Below are positions 1 through 9,706 of a DNA stretch of 64,000 nucleotides, piece by piece. The DNA comes from Flammulina velutipes (lineage: Eukaryota > Basidiomycota > Agaricomycetes > Agaricales > Physalacriaceae), in assembly GCA_011800155.1 (NCBI GenBank), contig CM022377.1, positions 992,001 to 1,056,000 of the forward strand, given 5' to 3'. How positions within the stretch are numbered: the first letter of the stretch is position 1; every line of letters starts with the position of its first letter. The translations under genes were made by a program, and so were the position numbers. The notes beneath the pieces were generated by a model that ran no database searches, was not told the origin of the DNA, and saw nothing but the letters and a program-made list of their open reading frames with translations.

Positions 1-426
1 ATGTATGTAGTATGTCATCCACAGCTAATATCATCCGGCCTGTCTGCATACTACTTGCGTATTCCGAGACGTTGGTTCTTGAAAGCAGAGACCAATTCGT
101 GCCTACACTGTTTCGCTTCCTTCGACTTTGTACTTCACGTGCTTCACAGTTCAAATCACCTGGCTTGTTATGGTCCTTTGTTCGTGACACTGATACATAT
201 GTATTCGAGCCGCTGGGTCCTGCAAGTATGTACAGACCGGCGGCATGCGCCACTAGCCAAAGAAGTAAAAAACACAGCACATTTTTTCCAAAACTCTACC
301 TCATGAATTGTTATAGAATCTGACTCATGAGTGTGCTGTCTTCATCTCACAGCTCAGCTTGCCCGCGGATTATTTACAACTTTACGACGGTAGTGCGCCA
401 CACCACCGGCTGTTGCCGAGAGTAGG
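1..426. other. intergenic, nothing recognised
   Basis: Two overlapping short open frames lie here, but neither has recognisable domains or consistent codon structure. I see no RNA gene and no repeat. Confidence 0.5.
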
Positions 427-805
427 TACAGTTACGGCAAATACTGATGGGGCCCCCCAAATCGGGTAACTCAGTGATCCCGCCACATTCCCGACACATA
501 GGTTAGCCTGGGAGAGGGTTGCCAAGTTGTATGTACATTATATGGTCTATTCATGTGGAAGAAATTTTGATATCCTTACATTTTTGGGCCAGAAATGGCT
601 TGAAGCAGTCGAAATGTACCATGTACTATACAGCGTATTCTGACCTTATTTCTGAGGATTTTTACATCGTTCTTTTATCTATCTAAACCTCTCGGACTCA
701 TGGAGTACAGCAGGGAGTTACTTGACTGACCTGAACATTGTGAATGTGGCGGCATCAGCGAATTACCCGATTTGGGGGGCCCCATCAGTACTTGCCGTAA
801 CTGTA
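427..805. mobile_element. MITE with 43-bp terminal inverted repeats (Tc1/mariner-like)
   Basis: Positions 427-469 and 763-805 are inverted copies of one another over 43 bp with a single mismatch. Each arm begins TA-CAGTTACGG, so the ends read TA|CAGT...ACTG|TA, which is the TA target duplication and CAGT terminus typical of the Tc1/mariner (including pogo/Fot) superfamily. The direct tetranucleotide TAGG just outside both ends (423-426 and 806-809) would also fit a longer duplication. The 293-bp interior has no coding potential, so this is a non-autonomous miniature element. Its right end is about 45 bp from the start codon of the downstream BTB gene, so it sits in that gene's promoter or 5' leader. 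Confidence 0.8.
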
Positions 806-850
806 TAGGGGTAACTGGGATCTCTGTCTTGTATCAAGGTGAACTTCACG

Positions 851-1852
851 ATGGTCGACAAGCGTATTTACGGTCAACAATTTTTCTGCCAACCTACTCC
901 CTCGTCCAGCCACGACCTAGTCATCCACACATCTGATGACCAACGTTTATTCGTCCTAAAAGGATTCCTCATGTACAACTCCCTTTTCTTTGCCGATATC
1001 CTTTCGCATGCGATTCCCGACGAAACGTACATGGGCCTCCCTGTCATCCGGGTGCCAGAGAACTGCAGGACCATGTGTACAGTCCTGCAACTATGTTATC
1101 CTAAACTGCGCCCCTGGCTATACGACCTCGATGGACTTGAGGAGGTCATAGACACTCTTCAAAAATACATCATGGACGAACCAAAAAAGGATTTGGTGAA
1201 AAACCTAGAGCTCAGGGGTTGGTTCAAGAAAGAGCCTCTGAAGCTTCTGTCATTAGGTCTTCGTTACGACTGGAAGGACGCCACGCGTATCGCTGCGAAT
1301 GAGCTTCTATTTCTATCGCCACAAGAACTGTCAGCTCTTTGTACCGCCGATACAACTGGTACCATCGACGAACAGGCACTATTGGACTACCACAAACGGT
1401 GCGGCGCATTCGTTGAAGAACGGCTCTCGGCTCTTTCTCATTCTCATCGAGTAGATTTCGCATCCCCGTTGAAAATGATCTACATCTGCAAAACGGAGGC
1501 TGCCGGCCTCATGCGCATAGTACACTCCGAACGAGGCTGCTCTTGTCAAAAAAGCTTAGGTCAAATTTGCCTGAGTCTCCCAGAAAAAGATATTTGGTGC
1601 CATGATTGGGTGGAGACTTTTCTCACAACTATGCGGGAGCGGGTAGGTGCCCGACCTTTGGGAGGGGTGACGCTCGACGATGCGATTATAAACAGGATCA
1701 CTCCAATCGCCATGGCGCAGTGCAGTACACAGACAGCAGTGGATGTTAGATGTATCATGGAGACCATTGCGGATTGGGAGCAGGGCGTTGTCAGGTTCCA
1801 AGTACCTCTAGTGCCAACCTCGAACCACTCGCTTCGTCGCCGCGGGATTTGA
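851..1852 (+). CDS. BTB/POZ domain protein
   Basis: An intronless 333-residue protein starting at the ATG at 851; the open frame extends 12 bases further upstream but only with a GTG. Residues around 20-100 form a BTB/POZ fold typical of Agaricomycetes: the stretch HDLVIHTSDDQRLFV is followed by KGFLMYNSLFFADIL and later by a segment with LGLRYDWKDATRIAANELL, which corresponds to the conserved region after the BTB domain. BTB domains mediate dimerisation and recruitment of cullin or transcription partners; the substrate of this member is unknown. A MITE sits immediately upstream. A close relative on the other strand at 6657-7541 is broken by frameshifts, and a more distant frameshifted one lies at 2422-3413, so BTB genes are being duplicated and lost here. 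Confidence 0.75.
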   Translation: MVDKRIYGQQFFCQPTPSSSHDLVIHTSDDQRLFVLKGFLMYNSLFFADILSHAIPDETYMGLPVIRVPENCRTMCTVLQLCYPKLRPWLYDLDGLEEVIDTLQKYIMDEPKKDLVKNLELRGWFKKEPLKLLSLGLRYDWKDATRIAANELLFLSPQELSALCTADTTGTIDEQALLDYHKRCGAFVEERLSALSHSHRVDFASPLKMIYICKTEAAGLMRIVHSERGCSCQKSLGQICLSLPEKDIWCHDWVETFLTTMRERVGARPLGGVTLDDAIINRITPIAMAQCSTQTAVDVRCIMETIADWEQGVVRFQVPLVPTSNHSLRRRGI

Positions 1853-2421
1853 TGACACGGGAATGCTACTTGGACTGACAGCAAAGCTGCTAGTTTGAAT
1901 CTACTCTGGTGTGCATTGATCTTGTCATTTTCCTCATCGTCTAAGTCACTCGATATGAGTTGTTTCACCCGTGATAGAGTTTAAACCTCTCAACGCGAGG
2001 ATCTGGGTGACAGGATAATTGTATGACAGCCTTTGATAGGTGTGTGAACACCCTCAGCTAATAAGTAGTCTGCCAGTGGCCAAGGTAGGACGAACTGCTT
2101 CTGTCTGGCGAAGGAGAGGCGTGGCATGACACGGGAACACCCCGGCGGTTTGAGTACGGGCTGTCCAGTTTGATAAAAAGCGAAGATATCTAGGTAAATG
2201 AATGAATGTTTCACAATACAACGAGTCACTAAGGAGCAAGGACTCCAGATGCGATAGCGATTTTGACATGGCGCTAGGTGGCGCATCCTAGGTCACGCTA
2301 TTTAAGTCACAGATGACTTGCCAACACACCACGAGCACGACATTCTTGGAATTCTCTTCAGTTGCTTCGGTCTTTATACTACGCCTTCCTCGTCTTAGGC
2401 GAGACTCTATACAACTATCGA
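1853..2421. other. intergenic between BTB genes
   Basis: Nothing recognisable apart from short AT-rich stretches. Small minus-strand frames here look like chance ORFs. Confidence 0.4.
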
Positions 2422-3413
2422 ATGGACTATCTCCAGAGAATGGACGAGGCTCTCCAAAGAATGGACAAGACGGTTCTCCTTCGCGCTTTGGACGGGCAGA
2501 CAATCGCCATATGCCCCTTACCCTTCTTGCTCGACTGTCCTTTCCTCCCCAAGTTGCTTCAAGATTCACCCGTCGACCCCGCACTCGGGAAAGCCGTAGT
2601 CCCTACCGAATTATCCTTTCCCAGCTTGTCAGCCTTTGTCTTTCTCTTCAGTCTATCTGGATCCGCGGAGAACGTCGACGAGCAATTGATCTTGCCAGAG
2701 TTCATCAAGTTCCTCTGCAAGCCTGAGCTCCGCTTGGACGACGCCAAAGCCCGCCTTAGGCGGTATCTACGTCAAAGGTCATCCGTGATAAGCCGTTGAA
2801 GGTGTACGAAGTCGCTTGCTGGCAGCACTGGTCCGATGTTGCGGGTGTCGCGGCACGACAGGCCCTCTCTCACGACTCTCCTGGCTCAATCTACACATTC
2901 TCCACTGAGATGGTGGGACCTCAGGCTGTGGTAGATATCTTCCTGTTTCGCCAGAAGGCTGAGATAGCCGCAGGTAAAGCGTTGATACCAGCGCTGGGCC
3001 CGGGTGGAGCATGGTCTACGTGGCGTGTCTCTCTGGAGAGTTTTCCGAATGCGGAGGAGACGGGCCTGCAACCGGAGAGCACTGGGCGTGCATGCGCGCT
3101 GTGTTCGAATATCTCGCCGTTGAGCATCGAAATGGAGTGTGGTGGTAATACAGTCACGTTTCTAGGGCACGCGTGGGTGGCAAGGTTCATCGCCTTTGCG
3201 GCTTCGAAGGTCCAAGAACGGCCGGGAATGGGTGTCATGAGCGGCGAGATCATGGACAAGGCTACCGATTTGGCGTCCAGCTCAGGATGCCCCAGCCAGA
3301 GGCGGCAGAACGTGAGACATCTACTCAAGGTCTTGAACACGCACGTCTTGCAGGCCGTCGATGCAGTCCGTCCTTGTTGCTGGTTATGCTTCATCAAACT
3401 AACTTTAGCTTAG
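2422..3413 (+). pseudogene. BTB-family gene with a frameshift
   Basis: Two plus-strand frames make one protein. The first (ATG at 2422) carries a diverged BTB domain (KTVLLRALDGQTI, then LPFLLDCPFLPKLLQ). At about 2763-2766 homology jumps to the next frame, which reads KVIRDKPLKVYEVAC and continues through the usual C-terminal part of fungal BTB proteins to the TAG at 3411-3413. No GT-AG intron of normal size can bridge the jump: the only GT and AG nearby are 16 bp apart. It is therefore a one-base-type frameshift, either a real inactivating mutation or an assembly error. The family is the same broad Agaricomycete BTB class as the gene at 851-1852, but clearly more distant than the 6657-7541 copy. 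Confidence 0.6.
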
Positions 3414-3563
3414 GTTACATTTCACAACCATTAGGCTGGACTTCTCTTTCTCGCTACTTGTTTTGTAACGGTGTGATAGCAATTGTATTCCTTCTATCCA
3501 AGGACTTGTTCTCCGCAAAGATGACAAGAGTTCCAGATATAATGATCCCGGCATGTAAATCCT

Positions 3564-5177
3564 TCATCGCCTTGCAAGCTTTTCATTGAGCTTGGCCTGT
3601 AAAACGGTTAATGAAGATCCCTAAGTCCAAATCTCTAAACTCACAATGACTGCGTCCATGTACACGTCGGTGATAACCCAATGCTCCCTCTTCATGTCCT
3701 TCCCGTGACGGGCCAGAGCCAGGTCCTTGGTCATGATATCGTCCTTGTCGATGACCTCAATGCATGCAGCTTCGAGATCAAGACACCACGCCTTGAGGGC
3801 ATCGTTTCCGTCGAGCTTAGCGCGATGAAGAAGCCCACGGGTCCAAGCAAAGATGGATGCGACGGGGTTCGTCGATGTCTCGTTGCCCTTCTGATGTTCA
3901 CGGTAGTGTCGTGTTACCGTTCCTGTTCTGACGTGAACAAGTGGATTGTGAATAGATAGAAAGAGCGTACCGTGAGCAGCCTCACTCTCAATGACATCTC
4001 CATCCGGGGTAATCAACTCGCTGGTCATCATGCCTAAGCTGCCGAAGCCCTGCGCGAGGATGTCGCTCTGCACGTCGCCATCGTAGTTCTTAGTCGCCCA
4101 GACGAAGCCACCAGAGGACTTGATAGCCTGCGCCACCATATCGTCGATAAGTCGGTGTTCGTAGTAGATGCCCGCAGCCTTGAAGTCACTCTCATACTGC
4201 GCCTCGTAGATCTCCTGGAAGATGTCCTTGAACCGGCCGTCGTACTTTTTGAGGATCGTGTTCTTGGTCGACATGAACAGTGGCATTTTCTTGGATAGTG
4301 CCATCTTGAACGATGAGTGCGCGAAACCAGTTATCGACTAGAACGCGTTAGAAGAGGCTTAGAAAGGGTGAGAACAATGGGCATACTTCATCTGTGTTGT
4401 ACATGCTTAGTGCGACACCTTTGCCGACAAAGTCATACACGTTTAGAGTGGTAGCTTTAGAGCCGTCCTTCGGGGTAAATACCATCTGGAGCTTGCCAGG
4501 GCCTGGTGCAACAAAGTCGGTGGCGCGGTACTGGTCGCCAAAAGCGTGTCGTCCAATAACGATGGGCTTGATCCATCCAGGAATAGGCTTGGGGATTTTG
4601 TCCAGGATGATAGGCTCACGGAATACGGTCCCTCCCAGAATATTGCGAATCTTCATAACAAGTCAGGATGGAAATAATTCATTAAAAAGGAAACACACAG
4701 TGCCGTTGGGACTCCGCCACATTTCCTTCAAGTTGAATTCTTTGACACGCGCTTCGTCGGGCGTGATCGTGGCGCACTTTATGCCGACTTTGTGCTCTTG
4801 GATAGCTTTGGCGGCATCAACGGTGACCTGGTCATTTGTCGCATCTCGATTCTCCAGTCCGAGGTCGTAGTACTTGATGTTCAAGTCGAGGTATGGTAGA
4901 ACAAGCTGTATTATAGTTAGGTTTATATCGGAGTCATAAATTAGTTTACTCACTTCCTGCTTGATCTTCTTCCAGATAATCCTAGTCATCTCGTCGCCGT
5001 CCAACTCGACGACGGGACCTTTTACTGCAATTTTGCTCATTTTGGTTTCTGGGAAGAAAAGGAGCGTTAGGACGCCCGCTGGAGGAAACGGAAAGTATTT
5101 GTACCCGTCGCCATGAACCGCCTTGCTAGCTGCTGCGACGCTAGCAAGCGAGAACCACGGATTGCGGGCCAAAGCAT
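3564..5177 (-). CDS. IDP1: NADP-dependent isocitrate dehydrogenase, mitochondrial
   Basis: Converts isocitrate and NADP+ to 2-oxoglutarate, CO2 and NADPH. Seven coding exons on the minus strand: 5177-5105, 5048-4954, 4905-4699, 4650-4387, 4337-3971, 3922-3645 and 3596-3564, with six GT-AG introns of 46-56 bp. The sum is 438 residues, in frame throughout. Family hallmarks are present: [14 protein letters not shown], the substrate loop [27 protein letters not shown] and EAAHGT. The ATG at 5177 with the first intron removed gives an N-terminus beginning [20 protein letters not shown], rich in Arg and Ser and without acidic residues, a typical mitochondrial presequence; the ATG at 5040 would give the cytosolic-length form, so alternative starts could supply both compartments. 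The last 33-nt exon is easily missed. No defects seen. Confidence 0.93.
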
Positions 5178-5353
5178 GACTAGCTCAAAGATGAAAGTCA
5201 AAGATGATGAAGGTAAGAGGCGAACCCGGACGATTATTCCGTTCGGCTTTCGGGACGAACACGCAGAATTATCATCAGAATTTCGATATCCTGTGACTCG
5301 CGAAGCACACAGTACAGTGGATACAACATCTAGTATACAGTAACGACAGAGAC

Positions 5354-6472
5354 CTAACCCGCTGGGTCATGCAGGATAAACCTTTCACAGACATACAAAT
5401 CCCCTCCTCCGACCGCGAGAACCTTGAACGGCTTCCAGATCCGTATCTCCCATCCCTCTTTGAAGAATCGCGGGTTTCTCACCATCGTCGTAGGCGGGCT
5501 GGGGTGGCTAGAGAACGACAAAAGCACGCTGATACTTTCGCGCTCTGGCGGCGATGAAGAAAATTTAACCGGCAGGCCCAGCGGCTTCTTGCTGGGAAGA
5601 GGAGTAAGGCTATAGCACAGAGCCATGCCTGTAGTCGACGCAGATTTCGAAGGAAGGGGAACACAAGTAATCTCTTGAATCACGAACCGGAGGTCTGGAT
5701 CCAGTCTTGACGCAGGAATAGATCGCACCTCGCTCTCCCACAAGACGAGAGACGTCTGCAGCTGAGAGAGCATGGAAGACGCACTCGCGGCTAGTCCGTG
5801 CCTATACTCGCGTTAGTATCGCAGATATAGCGACTGGTAAGATTCTTACCTCACGTACTTGCCGGAGCCAGTGCCTTTCTGCGGACTCTGCTGCAAGCCA
5901 CGGACCTCATCACCGTGAGTCTCGAGGCCAGCGGCTGCGAGAAAGACACCCGCGACCTCTGACGATCCAGCCTCGGTCGACAAGTCGGTGGCGATAGCCA
6001 TCCTCGTCGTATTGATGGTCTTGAGGTTTTGTGGCGCAGAGCTCGGCGGAAGCTTTGGCTGAGCAGCATGTATTGGTTTACGCCTGGAAGGTGTAGTTTG
6101 TTGTGGAGGTGCAGGGGGAACGAGATGTTTGAGCTTGGGTGTCCTAGTCTTCTGCAAGGGAGGCTCGGTGTCGGGGAGTCTGGGTTTCGGTGTAGCAGTT
6201 GGTGGCGGAAAGATGAAGGTCTTTGCCTTTGAAGATGGCTTCGAGGGAGTCGTAAAGTCGGGTTTCGAGTGAAAAGCAGGCCGTTTGGAAGAGGAACTTG
6301 GTTTCTTCAAAGTGGATTCTGGCTTGGATGGCGTCGTGAGCAGAGCCTTGTCCAGCACAGAGAATTCGGTCGGCTTCAGCGGTTTTCGCGTCGACGAAGA
6401 CGGCTTGGAGAATCCATCTGGACCAGAGAGCAGACGCGCGCGCTTTGAAGGACGTTCTTCAGATCCAGACAT
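5354..6472 (-). CDS. unrecognised protein, Ser/Pro/Lys-rich N-terminus with conserved-looking C-terminus
   Basis: Two exons, 6472-5850 and 5801-5354, joined by a 48-bp GT-AG intron with an ACTAAC-type branch point. I chose the ATG at 6472 (MSGSEERPSKRARLL); the frame continues upstream but the extension looks like leader. The N-terminal half is low complexity, with repeated SKPSSS/TPSKP motifs and basic patches such as PSKRAR that could act as nuclear localisation signals. The C-terminal 150 residues look folded (TSLVLWESEVRSI near its start, EGWEIRIWKPFKVL near the end). I do not recognise the family. A nuclear role is only an inference from the basic motifs. It lies head-to-head with no partner; the IDP1 start is 177 bp away on the same strand. 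Confidence 0.6.
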
Positions 6473-6656
6473 GACGGTAATAATCAAGAAATGGCGGAAA
6501 TTGCCGAGTGTGAATTCGTCAAGTATTGCCATTTCTTTCAGCTCTGTATACATACTACTGTCCCATCAGGCCGACAGGGTAAGGTCAGTAGATCTGCGTG
6601 GCACCTGTTAGTATTATTTATAGGATATAAAACAAACACACCGATGGCGTAGCACT

Positions 6657-7541
6657 TTACAAGGATTCCATGATCCATTTAACACCGATCACTGTCTGTG
6701 TAGTGCATTCCGACAATGCAAGTCGGGACATTTCGTTGATGATTTCATCGTCGAGTACGAGCCCTCCTAATGCACGGTCTCCCGCCCGACGGTGCAAAGC
6801 GACAAGGAAGGTATTAATCCAACTATGGCACCGTACAATTTCCTTATCGTCGAGCGAGATAGAAACACGACTTGAGGATTTACTACATGTATTGGAGTAC
6901 CATGCAGAGTGTAGACGATTGCTCCTGCTTGCACGGCATACGATGTGTTTCCGTGAATTTGATTGGGGAGGAAACAACAATAATTCCTGAGCGAAATCAC
7001 AGCACAAACGGCCAATAGTGCCGGTTCGTTGATGGGTACAGTGTAGGCGGTACAAATAGCGGATAGTCCTTCTCGGGATATTGATACGAGCTGGCGTGTA
7101 GAGATGAGGATGAGGTCCTGCCAGCCGTAACGGTGCCCTAAGGCCATCAGTTTTAGAGGCTCCTTCTCCATTAAACCAGATTCGTGTATGAGTTCACAAA
7201 CTACTTTTTCAGATGGTCCATGATGTACTTTTGTAGAGCGTCCATTACCTCCTCGATCCCATCCATACGAGTCGGATCGACATGAGGCCCCATTCCGGGT
7301 AGCATAGTTGCAAGATTGTACACATCGTAGGACAGTCTTCTGGTACCCGGAAGACAGGGAGATCCATGTGGGTTTCGTCAGGAATGGCATGCGCGAGGAC
7401 GTCGGAGAAGAAAGGAGACTGGTAGATCAGGAAACCTTTGGAAACAAATAAATGCTGATCATCGGATGTGTGAATGACAAGGTCATAGCTGATACAGGGA
7501 GCAGGTTTACAGAAGAAATGACGAGCATAAAAGTAGAGCAT
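6657..7541 (-). pseudogene. broken copy of the BTB gene at 851-1852
   Basis: The minus-strand frame starting at 7541 reads YDLVIHTSDDQHLFVSKGFL and is clearly the same family as the intact gene at 851-1852. Homology then moves to two other frames (about 7390-6767 and then 7055-6657), ending with KWIMESL where the intact copy has RCIMETIADW. At least two frameshifts are needed to read the protein through, and no introns explain them. The C-terminal 25 or so residues of the intact copy are lacking. Interpretation: an inverted duplicate of the BTB gene that has decayed. Confidence 0.75.
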
Positions 7542-7978
7542 AAGCCTTTATGGCTGTGGGTACTCCTAAACACAACATAAGGATCAAGATTCAAGTGGCG
7601 CAATTTCGGCAATACCCGAATGGCAAGATCGAAAGTAACCTGCCTCCAATCATTCGCATGTACTTGCCACGTTTCCATCTCAAGAGAAAGATGGCGATTC
7701 TAATCGTGAAGTGATAGTGACGAGGGCATCTAGTGTCTGCAGAGACCAGCCCGTCACCACGATAGCTAATGGTCAAAAGCATGAACGTGATTACATGGAG
7801 TAGGTTTAAGCCTAGAGATATTAGAGAGCAATCAAAATAAAATACCGTCTACCTTGAAGCTTGAAGACGCTCACTGCTTATCCATGGTACGTATGCCATG
7901 CTGTATGTGGATTTCGGCAAGTCCGGCCCGGCTCCCGCATTCAATTTTCCATTCAACTCTCATCTCATTCCAACCAAA
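7542..7978. other. intergenic / NOP10 promoter
   Basis: No gene recognised. The last 100 bases before 7979 are the leader and promoter of NOP10, with a CAAT-rich stretch; no clear TATA box. Confidence 0.4.
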
Positions 7979-8277
7979 ATGCATTTGATGTACACTTTGG
8001 ATGAGGGCGGCAACCGTGTCTATACACTAAAAGTGCGTCTCTTGTATCTCTTCGCTTGCTCTGTCCTGATCTTGTATAGAAAGTGACAGACTCGGGCAAA
8101 ATAACGAAGTCTGCGCATCCTGGTACTTTCCTCTTGCAGTGCACCGCGTAATGGCAAGCTGATAGAGTTTCATGACTAGCTCGCTTCTCCCCCGACGACA
8201 AGTACTCACAGCATCGTGTCACCATCAAGAAACGCTACAACATCTTGTTGACCCAACTACCCGCGAAGCCGATGTAA
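7979..8277 (+). CDS. NOP10: H/ACA snoRNP subunit Nop10
   Basis: A 64-residue protein in three exons: 7979-8032, 8080-8122 and 8180-8277, total 195 nt including the TAA. The introns are GT-AG, and the second falls inside the motif [13 protein letters not shown], which reads correctly only after splicing. Start [18 protein letters not shown] and end [18 protein letters not shown] match the length and pattern of eukaryotic Nop10 (about 64 residues). Nop10 is an essential core protein of box H/ACA particles, with dyskerin/Cbf5, Nhp2 and Gar1, that pseudouridylate rRNA and snRNA in the nucleolus and Cajal bodies. Because the exons are so short, no single open frame shows it. The upstream start used by the longer open frame is not needed. 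Confidence 0.93.
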
Positions 8278-8715
8278 ATGGACTGAGGCATCCTCTAGTG
8301 GGATACTGGCGCCATTGGGCATGCCGTGCGGAATATACGATATTGTGGTTGTATGTATAGTGGTCTACTGAGCAATGTTACCAGATGTTATGACGATAAA
8401 TCTTCTCATTGTGCGGCCGACACACGACCTAAGCCGATCTCCACAGAGCCGTAATTCTGCATCTCTTTATCGATCCAACAGCAGGTGGACATGCTCTCCT
8501 TCGACTAGACATCACTGAAGGCTTCTATGAAATATCAATAACGAGCCCGTAAGACCATATCCTAGAGTCAGTCTAAAGCTTTTTCCTGCTGACATACTCT
8601 CTTAGAATGCATTACGGCTTCCTGACTATTTTCCTGAAATTCCGACGTTACGTACGTCCCGCCATACTTTGGGACCGGACGAGTGAAATATGAAGACCTC
8701 CTTAGACTGGTGTTA

Positions 8716-9180
8716 GGGGAGGGGGTCTACCTGGCCTCTCGGTTTATCAAAATATTTTCAAAGTCCGAGCCTGTGCCGATTTCTCTGAATTCATCGGCGG
8801 TGGCGTCCTAGAAATTGGCTAGAGATGGCTCTTCCTCAATCATCCCTACAACGAACCAAGCAACTCTCTCGAGCTTTGCGGCTCATCATAGAAAATTGGC
8901 GGTGATTCATTCCATATTTTGTTCCATTTGTAGAGAGTTTCAATGGTTCCGACTTCGTAGGAAGAGTGGGGGGCAATATCATGCTAATCACTGTCACAAA
9001 ATTGTGGTAGCTCTTGAAAACGACTTGAAATGTTTTTCTCGAGGTAGCAAATTGGTGTTCTAGCTTGTGTACTCAATGCTTTCTCCTACTACTAGTGCCC
9101 GCATGTAACCCTAACCTTTGATTGATAGCGGAGATCGAAATATTTTGATAAACCGAGAGGCCAGGTAGAGCCCCTCCCCC
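8716..9180. repeat. inverted repeat pair, 31-bp perfect core
   Basis: The 31 bases at 8727-8757 recur exactly as the reverse complement at 9138-9168. On the outer side both arms continue into a matching G-rich/C-rich tract with one indel (8716-8726 and 9169-9180). The 380-bp spacer has no gene. I cannot find a target duplication, so it could be an old MITE or a pair of solo copies of some short repeat in opposite orientation. The rest of 8278-9283 shows no gene. Confidence 0.6.
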
Positions 9181-9283
9181 AAACCCAGGCTCTATAAGTC
9201 GTGAGTGCAACGAACATAGAACATAGAGCCAGGATCTCCAGGCTAAGACCTCCTCTGCGGTCATTCCTTAACCAAATTTCACT

Positions 9284-9478
9284 ATGTCTAACCCGTCCGA
9301 TTCTCAATTACATCCTACCATCACCGTATACGCTCAGCTCTCAAGGAACGGATTCTCATTAGCGGAACATGCAAAGTCCCCATCGAGCAGTGCGACTTCT
9401 ACTATAGGTGACGTGGAAATGTTGCGACAGGTGCAAAGTCAGCAATCGGACCAGTTCTTCTTTCCTTACCGACACTAG
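9284..9478 (+). CDS. possible small ORF, unsupported
   Basis: A 64-residue open frame with a good start context (TTTCACTATGTCT) and a CTATAAG element about 90 bp upstream. No similarity to anything I know and no second exon that I can defend. Listed only because it is the best frame in an otherwise empty kilobase. Confidence 0.2.
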   Translation: MSNPSDSQLHPTITVYAQLSRNGFSLAEHAKSPSSSATSTIGDVEMLRQVQSQQSDQFFFPYRH

Positions 9479-9706
9479 CTTCAGACTTTGAGTGTGCGTA
9501 GTGTCGTTCTCTCTTGTCGGTGCAACAGTTTATTGACTATTCCTACGTGCTTTGTCCTCTTGTTCCACCCATGGCGTGATACCGCTCATTGGATATTTCG
9601 AAATAACACATAAAGTTGAATAACAATGCAAATACATTTGCCGCCTGACATCGTACATATCCTCTTCTACTTGTGGTGACAGTATCCTCTGTTAGTAGAA
9701 ATTCCG

